Positions 7,369-15,349 of a stretch of 19,790 nucleotides of DNA are shown in pieces. Origin of the DNA: an uncultured Treponema sp. (GTDB lineage Bacteria; Spirochaetota; Spirochaetia; Treponematales; Treponemataceae). Location: the NCBI GenBank assembly GCA_945833725.1, contig CAMAFU010000007.1, positions 1 to 19,790 of the forward strand. The letters are read 5' to 3'. Numbering within the stretch: the stretch's first letter is position 1; each line of letters begins with the position of its first letter. The notes beneath the pieces are model-generated. The model made no database searches and was not told the DNA's origin. It saw nothing but the letters and a program-made list of their open reading frames with translations. Position numbers and translations under genes: made by a program.

Positions 7369-9339
7369 ATGGTTACGCTGGATAAAATCAGAACAGATAT
7401 GGCCGAACTCTTTAAAAGCGACAGCAATCTCAAAAGTGTTGAGGTTCATGCTGATACTTTAGACGAAGCTTTGGCCGATGCGGCTGTTCAGTTAAATACA
7501 AAAATTGCCAGTCTTGAATATGAAATAAAAGAAAAAGGTTTTGAAGGTTTTTTTGGGCTTGCCAGAAAGCCGTGGACTGTTGTTGTTTATCAGAATGCAA
7601 AACTTGCAGCTAAGGAAGCAGGAATTGCCGAACTTCATGCATTCGGACAGGACAGCCTGAACGAAGAAATCCTTAATGCCGATAAAGACGGGGAGTTTTT
7701 CGTTCATCACTTTGGAAATCTTTTGTGCTTAAAGGTAACTTTACCTATTGGAGAAGGAAAGCCTGTTAATGTTTCGGATGTTTTAAATGAACTTCACCGT
7801 CCTGATACTGTAAATCTTGATGAAGATGCCGTTAAAAAATTTGTTCTGGAAGGAACAGATAATGGTTATGAAAGTGTAGGCAGCTATACAAGAAATCCTG
7901 TTAATGATGCAGTCTTTGTAATAGATATTTCCAAAGATGAGTTAAAGGCCACCTGTACAATAAATCCGCCTTCTCTTGGAGGAGCTGATGTTAGTTTTGA
8001 GCAGATTGTTACGGCTCTAAAAGGTCAGGGGGTTGTTGCAGGAATTTCTGAAGAAAAGATTACTTCCCTTGTAGACAGACCTGTGTACAATATTCCGGCA
8101 GTTGTGGCAGAAGCTGTTCTTCCTGTAGACGGTCGGGATGCCTATATAGCCTATAATTTTGTTACAGACAGGTCTCAGCTTAAAGCAAAAGAAGCTGCAA
8201 ACGGTCAGGTTAATTTTAAGGAACTGAACCTTATTCAAAATGTTGTAGAAGGGCAGCTTTTAGCTCAAAAAATGCTTGCTGAACGGGGTAAGTCCGGTAA
8301 AACTTTGTTCGGAAAATATCTTGAAGCAAAAAACGGAAAAGACATCAATCTTCCTTTAGGTAAAAATGTTACTGTGGATACAGACGGCAAGTCAATCCTT
8401 GCAGCCTGTAACGGGCAGGTTCTCCTTGTTAACGATAAAATCACCGTTGAACCAATAATGGAAGTGGATGGCGTAAACATTAAAACTGGAAATATTACTT
8501 TCCTTGGAACGGTTATTGTAAACGGCAATGTAGAAGATGGATACGATATAAAGGCCAGCGGCAATGTGGAAGTAAACGGTGCTGTAGGTGCAAGTCATAT
8601 AGAAAGCGATGGCGATATTATCGTAAGTCAGGGAATTGTCGGTCGGGATGAGTGTAAAATTGAATGTGGCGGTTCTCTTTGGGCAAAGTTTATACAGAAT
8701 TCTCAGGTAAAAGTTCAGCAGAATGTTATTGTAAACGATTCAATAATGAACAGCGATGTTGCAGCTCAAAAACGAATTATACTTCAGGGAAAACGAGCTC
8801 AAATAACAGGTGGTCATCTTTTTGCAACAGAAATGGTTCTTGCTAAAAATATCGGTTCTGCCGGCGGTGGAACGGAAACTGTTATTGAAGTTGGAATAGA
8901 CCCGGAGGCAAAAGCCCGGCTTATGGATCTTCTTGAAATGCAGTCCACAAATTTAAGAGAGCTGGAAGAACTGGATTTAAATATTGCCACTTTGGAAAAT
9001 CTTAAAAAAGTCCGTCGACGCATTCCCCAGGAAAAAGAAGACAGCCTTAAGCGATTCCTTATACGAAAAAATGAAATCGTCAAAGAAAACGATGAATTCA
9101 ACGACGAAATAGAAAAAATTCAAAATCACTTGAAGCAGATTCGTAATATAGGCAAAGTTTATGCTCAGGGAACCGTATATTCCGGTGTAAAAATTTTTGT
9201 CAGGGATGAAAAAGACGAAGTTCGTGCAGATGTAAAAGGGGTTACTTTCTACTACGAAGATGGTTTTGTCCGTCGTGGTAAGTTTGTTCAGCCGTCATTT
9301 GATGACATAAAGGGACCGGATGGGTATTCAGCCAATTGA
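7369..9339 (+). CDS. FapA-family (DUF342) protein with N-terminal Jag_N-like domain
   Basis: The 656-residue product belongs to the FapA / DUF342 family, named for a flagellar-assembly association; its biochemical role is unsettled. Residues about 22-73 resemble the Jag_N domain (TLDEALADAAVQL, then KGFEGFFGLARKPW). The middle is the FapA region; from about 374 there is a regular beta-helix-like run of short Gly/Asn/Val repeats (GTVIVNGNVEDG, GNVEVNGAVG, DIIVSQGIVG). From about 519 to 605 a coiled coil follows, then a short beta-rich end. This kind of beta-roll with a coiled coil is also found in the bactofilin/MinC-like structural fold group. The ribosome site is weak (CAGG at 7359-7362). 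Its last 20 nt overlap the next gene. Location directly after fliA supports a flagellar link. Confidence 0.88.
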   Translation: MVTLDKIRTDMAELFKSDSNLKSVEVHADTLDEALADAAVQLNTKIASLEYEIKEKGFEGFFGLARKPWTVVVYQNAKLAAKEAGIAELHAFGQDSLNEEILNADKDGEFFVHHFGNLLCLKVTLPIGEGKPVNVSDVLNELHRPDTVNLDEDAVKKFVLEGTDNGYESVGSYTRNPVNDAVFVIDISKDELKATCTINPPSLGGADVSFEQIVTALKGQGVVAGISEEKITSLVDRPVYNIPAVVAEAVLPVDGRDAYIAYNFVTDRSQLKAKEAANGQVNFKELNLIQNVVEGQLLAQKMLAERGKSGKTLFGKYLEAKNGKDINLPLGKNVTVDTDGKSILAACNGQVLLVNDKITVEPIMEVDGVNIKTGNITFLGTVIVNGNVEDGYDIKASGNVEVNGAVGASHIESDGDIIVSQGIVGRDECKIECGGSLWAKFIQNSQVKVQQNVIVNDSIMNSDVAAQKRIILQGKRAQITGGHLFATEMVLAKNIGSAGGGTETVIEVGIDPEAKARLMDLLEMQSTNLRELEELDLNIATLENLKKVRRRIPQEKEDSLKRFLIRKNEIVKENDEFNDEIEKIQNHLKQIRNIGKVYAQGTVYSGVKIFVRDEKDEVRADVKGVTFYYEDGFVRRGKFVQPSFDDIKGPDGYSAN

Positions 9340-9649
9340 TTTACAGAATATGTATTCTCAAATGAATAATGTTGCAAAGGTTGTTTCAAATCAGCAGCAG
9401 GGAAGTCAGTTGACTCAGGCAATGCAGGAGTCATTAAGAATCAGACAGGATGCGGAGATGGCAAGTCAGGTTCAAAAAACTTCTGGAGAAGAGTCAAAGG
9501 CATCAAAAATAAAAGATGAAACTTCCTCATCACAAAACAGAAATAATTCAGAAAATAAAAAGCAAAAGGAAGAGTCAGACGAAAATAAAAAAAATATAGT
9601 AGAGTACAGGGAAACTTACCTCGGTCAGAATATCGATATTTTAGGGTAG
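9320..9649 (+). CDS. Small charged hypothetical protein overlapping fapA
   Basis: This 109-residue product starts at ATG 9320 inside the 3' end of the FapA-like gene, in another frame, with AAAGGGA (9309-9315) as ribosome site. It opens with MGIQPIDLQNMYSQMNNVAK, has a Gln/Ser/Lys/Glu-rich low-complexity middle (about residues 45-92, probably disordered) and ends with YRETYLGQNIDILG, whose LGxxIDI pattern looks like a conserved terminal peptide. No membrane segment or signal peptide is seen. The 20-nt overlap and good ribosome site argue that it is a real, translationally coupled gene. Function is unknown; flagellar association is inferred from position only. Confidence 0.82.
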   Translation: MGIQPIDLQNMYSQMNNVAKVVSNQQQGSQLTQAMQESLRIRQDAEMASQVQKTSGEESKASKIKDETSSSQNRNNSENKKQKEESDENKKNIVEYRETYLGQNIDILG

Positions 9650-9677
9650 TTTTTATTGAAAATTGAGGGGGCATATT

Positions 9678-10409
9678 TTGATAGGTATTGCAGTGCTTGC
9701 ATTTTTTTTATGTGTATTGAATTTTGTTTTTTGGCTTGTTTTCCTAAAGAAATTTAAAAGCCTTTTTTCCTATGACAGCATGATTGATTCTGCAAAAATT
9801 GAAGTTTCAAAAATTATCCAGAATTTAAACAGGGCTACTGCACAAAATATTGATATTATCGAAGGCAAAATAAAAGAATTAAAAGCCGCAACGGCCGAAG
9901 CAGACAGGCATATTCATGTTGCAAAAACGGAACTGGAAAAGCAGAAACAGGCACAGCAGCTACAGAATATTATTTCAGATGCTTCCGTTATTGCCAGAAA
10001 TCCATCTAAGCAGACAAATACAAATGTTTCATCAAAAAGGGCAGTTTCCGCTTACAACAGAATTTCCGACGGACTTAAATCAGAAAATTCTGTTGAGGTT
10101 ACAGAAAAGGGAGAAAATTTTTCCAGAGAGAATTCTTTGTTTTCAGACGAAAAGGCAGACAGCAGCGAAAAAATCGTTGATTCTTCCATGGGAACCCGTT
10201 TTACTATGGATTCAAACGGAGTTTCTGTGGCGTCGATTGCAAAACTGGGCGAAAATGTTGTTGTGGTAGACGAGCCTGTTAAACCTAAAAAAAATATGAA
10301 CGAAAAAATCAAAGAACTTTATAATATGGGGTATCCTGAAGATTACATTGCAAAAACCCTTAATATTACAACAACAGAAGTCCGCTTTGCCATAGAATTT
10401 GACAGTTAG
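9678..10409 (+). CDS. Membrane-anchored coiled-coil protein with C-terminal HTH-like segment (SwrB/DUF6115-like)
   Basis: The 243-residue product has an N-terminal membrane anchor (IGIAVLAFFLCVLNFVFWLVF), a coiled coil (about residues 40-105), a Ser/Lys-rich linker, and a C-terminal segment from about 206 (KIKELYNMGYPEDYIAKTL, then NITTTEVRFAIEF) that resembles the short HTH-like end of DUF6115/YlxL proteins. Bacillus SwrB (YlxL) has the same plan, sits just downstream of sigD, and promotes flagellar export-gate activity. The resemblance here is architectural and positional, so the equivalence is inference. The start is TTG 9678, six nt after GAGGGGG (9665-9671); the upstream TTG at 9663 overlaps that ribosome site and has none of its own. 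It is the last gene of the flagellar block. Confidence 0.82.
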   Translation: MIGIAVLAFFLCVLNFVFWLVFLKKFKSLFSYDSMIDSAKIEVSKIIQNLNRATAQNIDIIEGKIKELKAATAEADRHIHVAKTELEKQKQAQQLQNIISDASVIARNPSKQTNTNVSSKRAVSAYNRISDGLKSENSVEVTEKGENFSRENSLFSDEKADSSEKIVDSSMGTRFTMDSNGVSVASIAKLGENVVVVDEPVKPKKNMNEKIKELYNMGYPEDYIAKTLNITTTEVRFAIEFDS

Positions 10410-10412
10410 TTT

Positions 10413-10525
10413 TTGGCCGTGCCGGCAAAGAGTTTGCCGTCGGACTTTCCGCACTTCGCCTTCATCGGCTCATCCCTCCACTTTGTTCCGGGACGGCAAA
10501 GCCGGTGCTCCAATTCCTCACGGGA
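10413..10525. repeat. GC-rich palindromic intergenic element
   Basis: This patch is markedly richer in G+C than its flanks. GGCAAA-GAG-TTTGCC (10424-10438) is a perfect hairpin at the left; CGGC-AAA-GCCG (10494-10504) is one at the right; and TTTGCCGTC (10433-10441) pairs with GACGGCAAA (10492-10500) to give 9-bp long-range arms around a central 50 nt. There is no T-run, so it is a poor intrinsic terminator. The composition and nested palindromes suggest a dispersed REP/MITE-like repeat at the end of the flagellar operon. Copy number cannot be judged from one window. Confidence 0.5.
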
Positions 10526-10598
10526 AAATCTACGCTTTTGTAATTAATTGGCTGTAATATGGTCTTTTAATTCACATAATCCACACACAATAATTTTC

Positions 10599-10626
10599 TT
10601 GAATTTTCGCATTTTTATGATAATAT
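10599..10626 (+). promoter_or_regulatory. Candidate promoter for the V-ATPase operon
   Basis: TTGAAT (10599-10604) and TAATAT (10621-10626), 16 bp apart, are the best -35/-10 pair I can find upstream of atpE. It would give a leader of about 235 nt. Other weak AT-rich boxes exist nearer the gene, for example TTGTAT at 10806 with CATATT at 10827. AT-richness makes chance matches likely. Confidence 0.3.
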
Positions 10627-10737
10627 TTTATTCGTAGTTGTTTCTTTTCTTTGCATTTGTGGCTTTCCTTTTGTGAAATTTCTACAAAGCAAATTAGGTT
10701 TCAACTTTGTCAGAAAATATGTGTCTGGTAAAAATCG

Positions 10738-10783
10738 GACTTTTAAAGTCATAACAAAACTTTCATGTTTCCGGTTTTAACCG
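10738..10783. promoter_or_regulatory. Two operator-like palindromes upstream of atpE
   Basis: GACTTT-T-AAAGTC (10738-10750) is a perfect 6-bp inverted repeat around one base, and CGGTT-TT-AACCG (10772-10783) a 5-bp one around two bases. Their spacers are too short for a stable RNA hairpin, so DNA binding by a dimeric regulator is the more natural reading. The rest of 10526-10868 is AT-rich with no gene, and I recognise no riboswitch in it. Confidence 0.3.
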
Positions 10784-10868
10784 AATAAAAAATACAGTAA
10801 CTTTTTTGTATTTTTTTGTTTTATAGCATATTGGCGTGTAATTTTAAATTTTTTTAAGTGAGGTTTGC

Positions 10869-11480
10869 ATGGACACCCAGGTTGAAGAATTGATCGATAG
10901 AATCAAAAGAGATGGCGTTGCTGCAGCTGAAAATTCCGCTTCACTGAAAATTTCTCAGGCAGAAAAAGAAGCCGAGAAAATTTTGCAGGATGCCAGAAAT
11001 AAAGCAGACAGCATATTGAATCAGGCAAAGGAAGAATCTGAAAAATTCAAAAAGGCCGGAGAAGATGCTGTAAAACAGGCTGGCAGAAATCTTTTAATTT
11101 CTTTCCGTGACAGTGTTACTAAGGAACTTTCTTCTCTTGTAACAGGCGAAATCGAAAAAGTTTATTCTCCAGAAATGCTTCAAAAGTTAATTCCTGAAGT
11201 TGTAAAAGAATGGGCTAAAAATTCATCTGTAAATGAACTTTCTGTCCTGCTTAATTCAAATCAGCTTTCAGATGTTGAATCTGGCTTAAAATCATTGCTA
11301 AAAACAGAAATAGAAAAAGGTCTTGTTCTAAAAGTTGATGATTCTGTTGTCAGCGGTTTTAGAATTGGAGTCAAGAATGGCTCTGCATTTTATGATTATT
11401 CTGCAGAAGCAGTGGCAGAACTTTTCTGTGCCTATTTAAATCCGAAGGTTTCTGCCCTTATGAAAGAGGCGGCAAGATAA
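10869..11480 (+). CDS. atpE: V-type ATPase subunit E (peripheral stalk)
   Basis: Subunit E forms the peripheral stalk that holds the catalytic head against the membrane subunit I. The 203-residue product has a long Ala/Lys/Glu-rich N-terminal helix (about residues 1-75, ISQAEKEAEKILQDARNKAD and on) and a compact C-terminal domain, the normal layout and length for the family. The start ATG follows GTGAGG (10858-10863). It is first in the E-X-A-B-D-I-K operon and ends immediately before the next gene's GTG. Its usual partner, subunit G/H, is not encoded here, so E either pairs with a protein encoded elsewhere or the stalk is atypical. Confidence 0.93.
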   Translation: MDTQVEELIDRIKRDGVAAAENSASLKISQAEKEAEKILQDARNKADSILNQAKEESEKFKKAGEDAVKQAGRNLLISFRDSVTKELSSLVTGEIEKVYSPEMLQKLIPEVVKEWAKNSSVNELSVLLNSNQLSDVESGLKSLLKTEIEKGLVLKVDDSVVSGFRIGVKNGSAFYDYSAEAVAELFCAYLNPKVSALMKEAAR

Positions 11481-12029
11481 GTGAGCAATCAATATTATCT
11501 TATGTCTCAGCTTCCGTCTTTAAGTTTAATTGATGAAAAGTCTGAGCTGCCGGTTACAGAAGAATATTTTCTCGAACTTTGTTCCCGTTTTCTTGATAAT
11601 AAAAGTTACCTCATGTTAGCAGACATTTCTCTGGAACCTCCAAGAAATCCCTGTTCTACAGGATCTGTTTTTTTGGACAACTGGTACGGCAAAGAAAGGG
11701 AGCTTAGGCTTGCTTTGGCACAGATTCGTGCCCTTAAATTAAACAAAAAGTTTGATTTGGAATGTTCTTCATTATCGCCAGATATTGTTCAAGCTGCAAG
11801 AACTGCTGCCGGCATGGATAGTCCTCTTGCTGCCGAACAGTTTTTAAATCGTTACAGACTCCGTCTTATTGATGAGTTAAAACCACAGGATGATTTTTGC
11901 ATTGATTCTGTACTTTGCTACGGATTAAAGCTGAAACTTGCCCTGCGAATGAAAAAATTTAATACAGAAAACGGCATGGCCTCTTACAGAAAAATATACA
12001 ATGCTATTCTTTCTGAAGAAAAAAAATAA
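11481..12029 (+). CDS. DUF2764-like V-ATPase operon protein
   Basis: The 182-residue product begins with YYLMSQLPSL, matching my recollection of the DUF2764 family, which occurs in V-ATPase operons of spirochaetes and Bacteroidetes between atpE and atpA. It is predicted soluble and mostly helical, with DNWYGKERELRLALAQIRAL in the middle and SPLAAEQFLNRYRLRLIDEL later. No canonical subunit C/d gene is present, and a helical protein at this position could take over its role of joining the rotor axle to the K ring; that is inference. The start is GTG, directly after the atpE stop; GAGG at 11466-11469 is spaced rather far (11 nt), so translation is probably coupled to atpE. Confidence 0.85.
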   Translation: MSNQYYLMSQLPSLSLIDEKSELPVTEEYFLELCSRFLDNKSYLMLADISLEPPRNPCSTGSVFLDNWYGKERELRLALAQIRALKLNKKFDLECSSLSPDIVQAARTAAGMDSPLAAEQFLNRYRLRLIDELKPQDDFCIDSVLCYGLKLKLALRMKKFNTENGMASYRKIYNAILSEEKK

Positions 12030-12090
12030 TCGTTCCGGTTGTTTTTCTTTTCTGTATGTTAATTAAGTCTGCGTTGCTGGCTTAAAAATA

Positions 12091-12120
12091 TTGACTGCAT
12101 TTCTTCGTTTCTGTTGAAAT
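12091..12120 (+). promoter_or_regulatory. Possible internal promoter and hairpin upstream of atpA
   Basis: The 166 nt between the DUF2764-like gene and the atpA ATG contain TTGACT (12091-12096) and, 18 bp on, TGAAAT (12115-12120, 4 of 6). Overlapping it is the inverted repeat GCATTTC (12097-12103) / GAAATGC (12116-12122) with a 12-nt loop and no T-run after it. The gap is long for an operon with otherwise tight spacing, so some control here is plausible but not shown. Confidence 0.28.
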
Positions 12121-12195
12121 GCTTAAAAAGTTCATTTTTAATCTGAATGTTTATTCATTTTGCATTTGAAAGTGCTTTTTATGGGAGAATTCTAC

Positions 12196-13959
12196 ATGAA
12201 TGATACAAAAGGAAAAGTAACTGGAGTAAATGGCAATATGATTTCCGTAAAATTCGACGGAAACATTTCCATGAATGAAGTTGCTTATGTCAAAGTTGAG
12301 GGTTCCAGTTTAAAAAGTGAAGTTATTCGTATTCGTGGAGATATTGCACAGCTTCAGGTTTATGAAATGACAAAGGGAATCAGTGCAGGAGATGAAGTAG
12401 AGTTTACAGGCGACCTTTTATCTGCTGAATTAGGTCCTGGTCTTTTGGGGCAGGTTTACGACGGTCTTCAAAATCCGCTTCCATTGCTTGCAGAAAAAGC
12501 CGGATGGTTTCTTGAAAGGGGAATTTATGTAAATCCTTTAGACAGAACAAAAAAGTGGTCTTTTACTCCTACTGCAAAAACCGGAGATGTGGTAAAGGCC
12601 GGAGAATATATTGGAACTGTTCCTGAAGGTCCTTTTACCCATAAAATTTTCGTTCCTTTTTATCTGCTTGGAAATTACAAAATAAAATCAATCGTTTCTG
12701 AAGGTGAATATACCCTCAACGATAAAATTGCTGTTCTAACCGACGAAAAAGGTAACGATACTACAATATCTCTTTCATTCCGCTGGCCAGTAAAAAGGGC
12801 AATCAACTGTTACAAAGAGCGTCTTGCACCTACAGAAACAATGGTTACAAAAGTAAGGCTTATTGATACATTTTTCCCTGTGGCAAAAGGCGGTACTTAC
12901 TGCATACCAGGTCCTTTTGGTGCAGGAAAAACTGTTCTTCAGCATACAACTTCCAAATATGCAGATGTAGATATTGTAATTATTGCTGCCTGTGGAGAGC
13001 GAGCCGGAGAAGTTGTTGAAACCCTTACAGAATTCCCGGAATTAAAAGATCCAAAAACAGGCAAATCGTTAATGGAACGCACGATTATTATATGTAATAC
13101 ATCTTCAATGCCTGTTGCTTCCAGAGAGGCTTCTGTTTATACATCAGTTACTCTGGCAGAATATTACAGACAGATGGGGCTCAATGTTCTTCTTCTTGCA
13201 GATTCTACTTCCCGCTGGGCTCAGGCTTTGCGAGAAATGTCCGGTCGCCTTGAGGAAATTCCTGGAGAAGAAGCTTTCCCTGCATATATGGAATCTTATA
13301 TTGCAGCCTTTTACGAAAGAGCCGGTCAGGTAATTTTGCCGGACGGTTCAAAAGGTTCTGTCACAATCGGAGGAACTGTTTCTCCTGCCGGCGGTAACTT
13401 TGAAGAGCCTGTTACTCAGGCAACATTAAAGGTTGTAGGGGCTTTCCATGGACTTTCAAGAGCCCGTTCCGATGCCAGAAAATATCCGGCAATTGATCCT
13501 GTACAGTCCTGGTCAAAATATACAGGTGTAATCGAAAAAGCAAAAGTCGATTTTTGTTTCGACATTATGAAAAAGGGTGTGGATGTTGCATCCATGATGA
13601 AAGTTGTCGGTGAAGAGGGTACTTCCCTGGATGATTATCTTATCTATCTAAAAGAAGAAATGCTCGATGCCGTATATTTTCAGCAGAACTCTTTTGATGC
13701 TGTTGATGCAAATGCCACTGTTGAACGCCAGAAATATGATTTGGATAAATTAATTTCCATACTCGGATCAGATTTTGCTCTGGAAGGCAAAGATGAAGCC
13801 CGTTCATATTTTAATCAGCTGCGTCAGAAATTTTTGGACTGGAACTATACGGAATTTGAAAGTGAGCCTTTCCACAAAATAGAAAGCGAAATCGACGAAT
13901 TGTACAGTTCAAAAAATGGTACTCTGTCTGCTCAGGCAGAAGCCCTTCTCAAAAAATAG
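12196..13959 (+). CDS. atpA: V-type ATPase catalytic subunit A
   Basis: Subunit A carries the catalytic nucleotide sites of the V1 head. The 587-residue protein has an N-terminal beta barrel (about 1-75), the V/A-specific insertion (about 110-190), the nucleotide-binding domain with P-loop GPFGAGKT at 239-246 (K245), the catalytic GERAGE at 267-272 (E268), DSTSRWAQALREMSGRLEE, and a helical C-terminal domain. Family length is about 580-590. The start is ATG 12196 with GGGAG at 12183-12187; the frame is open upstream to a TTG at 12160, but that would place the ribosome site inside the gene and add residues that do not look like the family. All catalytic residues I can check are present. Confidence 0.98.
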   Translation: MNDTKGKVTGVNGNMISVKFDGNISMNEVAYVKVEGSSLKSEVIRIRGDIAQLQVYEMTKGISAGDEVEFTGDLLSAELGPGLLGQVYDGLQNPLPLLAEKAGWFLERGIYVNPLDRTKKWSFTPTAKTGDVVKAGEYIGTVPEGPFTHKIFVPFYLLGNYKIKSIVSEGEYTLNDKIAVLTDEKGNDTTISLSFRWPVKRAINCYKERLAPTETMVTKVRLIDTFFPVAKGGTYCIPGPFGAGKTVLQHTTSKYADVDIVIIAACGERAGEVVETLTEFPELKDPKTGKSLMERTIIICNTSSMPVASREASVYTSVTLAEYYRQMGLNVLLLADSTSRWAQALREMSGRLEEIPGEEAFPAYMESYIAAFYERAGQVILPDGSKGSVTIGGTVSPAGGNFEEPVTQATLKVVGAFHGLSRARSDARKYPAIDPVQSWSKYTGVIEKAKVDFCFDIMKKGVDVASMMKVVGEEGTSLDDYLIYLKEEMLDAVYFQQNSFDAVDANATVERQKYDLDKLISILGSDFALEGKDEARSYFNQLRQKFLDWNYTEFESEPFHKIESEIDELYSSKNGTLSAQAEALLKK

Positions 13960-13977
13960 ATAAGGTGGTTTACAGAT

Positions 13978-15273
13978 ATGAATAAGGTATACAGTAAAAT
14001 TGAATCTATTACGGGTTCCGTAATTACCGTAAAAGCAGAGGGCGTTAAGTATAACGAATTGGCAGAAATTACCACAAGATTCGGAAAGTCTCTTGCCGAG
14101 GTAAACAAAATTGACGGGGATACTGTTTCGTTGCAGGTATTTGCAGGTGGACGCGGTGTTTCAACTGGTGACAATATTCGTTTTCTCGGACACGATATGC
14201 AGGTGTCGTTCAGTGATGATCTTCTCGGACGCATTTTCAACGGTTCCGGGGAGCCTAGAGATAAAGGTCCTTCGCTTGTTGAGAATTTAAAGCCGATTGG
14301 AGGTCCTTCTGTAAATCCTTCAAAAAGAATTCTTGCAGAAAGAATGATGCGTACAAATATCCCTATGATTGACATGTTCAATACGCTTGTTGTTTCTCAA
14401 AAACTTCCGATTTTTTCCATTTCCGGTGAACCGTATAACCAGCTGCTTGCCCGTATTGCCATGCAGGCAGAAGCCGATGTTATTGTTTTAGGCGGTATGG
14501 GGCTTAAATACGATGACTTCCTTTACTTCAAAAAAACTCTTGAAGAAGGTGGTGCTTTAAGCAAAACAGTTATGTTTATTCATACTGCAGCCGATCCAAC
14601 TGTAGAATGTATAAAAATTCCAGATATGTCTCTGGCTGTAGCAGAGCAGTTTGCATTGCAGGATAAAGATGTTCTTGTTTTACTTACAGACATGACTTCC
14701 TATGCCGACAGCATGAAGGAAATTGCAATTACTCAGGAACAGGTTCCATCGAATCGTGGTTATCCTGGTGATTTGTATTCTCAACTTGCTGCCCGTTATG
14801 AAAAGGCTGTTGATTTTAAAGGTTCCGGCTCTGTAACGATTCTGGCTGTAACTACCATGCCTGGTGATGATGTAACTCATCCTGTACCGGACAACACTGG
14901 ATATATTACTGAAGGGCAGTATTATTTAAAAGGCGGTCGAATTGAACCTTTTGGCTCTCTGTCCCGTCTTAAACAGAATGTAAACGGAAAAACAAGAAAA
15001 GATCACCGTGCCTTAATGGACGCAATGATTCGTCTGTATTCATCCTATAAAGATACCCTCGAAAAAAAATCAATGGGATTTTTAATGTCCAAGTGGGATG
15101 AAAAACTTCTTAAATATGGAGAAATGTTTGAAAATCAAATGATGGATCTTTCTGTAAATATTTCTCTGGAGCAGGCACTTGATTTAGGCTGGAAAATTCT
15201 TTCGGACTGTTTTGACAAAGATGAAACAGGAATAAAATCTGAATTAATTGAAGAATTCTGGCCGGCACAATAG
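13978..15273 (+). CDS. atpB: V-type ATPase non-catalytic subunit B
   Basis: Subunit B alternates with A in the V1 hexamer and is non-catalytic. The 431-residue product has the beta-barrel N-terminus, the segment LGRIFNGSGEPRDKGP, ISGEPYNQLLARIAMQAEAD where A has its P-loop (no GKT here, as expected for B), LLTDMTSYADSMKEI, GYPGDLYSQLAARYEKA, and the C-terminal NGKTRKDHRALMDAMIRLY. Length is slightly below the usual 450-470 but all blocks are present. The ATG follows AAGGTGG (13962-13968), 18 nt after the atpA stop. A 76-nt gap without a recognisable element separates it from atpD. Confidence 0.97.
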   Translation: MNKVYSKIESITGSVITVKAEGVKYNELAEITTRFGKSLAEVNKIDGDTVSLQVFAGGRGVSTGDNIRFLGHDMQVSFSDDLLGRIFNGSGEPRDKGPSLVENLKPIGGPSVNPSKRILAERMMRTNIPMIDMFNTLVVSQKLPIFSISGEPYNQLLARIAMQAEADVIVLGGMGLKYDDFLYFKKTLEEGGALSKTVMFIHTAADPTVECIKIPDMSLAVAEQFALQDKDVLVLLTDMTSYADSMKEIAITQEQVPSNRGYPGDLYSQLAARYEKAVDFKGSGSVTILAVTTMPGDDVTHPVPDNTGYITEGQYYLKGGRIEPFGSLSRLKQNVNGKTRKDHRALMDAMIRLYSSYKDTLEKKSMGFLMSKWDEKLLKYGEMFENQMMDLSVNISLEQALDLGWKILSDCFDKDETGIKSELIEEFWPAQ

Positions 15274-15349
15274 ATTGGGGTTGCAGTATTTAGTTCTAAA
15301 TAACTATAAGTTCTGTGAATGAAATTTTCTTCTATGGGAGTATCATTTA

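Noticed and set aside
8265..8564. 99-residue minus-strand ORF opposite the FapA-like gene
   Set aside because: A shadow frame of a clear gene, without ribosome site or family features.
9663..9677. TTG 9663 as start of the SwrB-like protein
   Set aside because: It overlaps the GAGGGGG ribosome site that serves TTG 9678 and has no ribosome site of its own.
10413..10441. GGCAAA-GAG-TTTGCC hairpin as terminator of the flagellar operon
   Set aside because: No T-run follows the stem; GTCGG comes next.
10406..10465. 19-codon minus-strand ORF (MKAKCGKSDGK...) in the GC-rich element with a GGAGG-like site
   Set aside because: Too short to support, and explained by the repeat-like element itself; it also overlaps the end of the preceding gene.
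12160..12195. N-terminal extension of AtpA from TTG 12160
   Set aside because: GGGAG at 12183-12187 fits ATG 12196; the extra residues do not resemble the family N-terminus.
13932..14381. 149-residue minus-strand ORF opposite atpB
   Set aside because: It is antisense to a well-conserved gene, rich in Ser/Arg/Pro, and has no family features.
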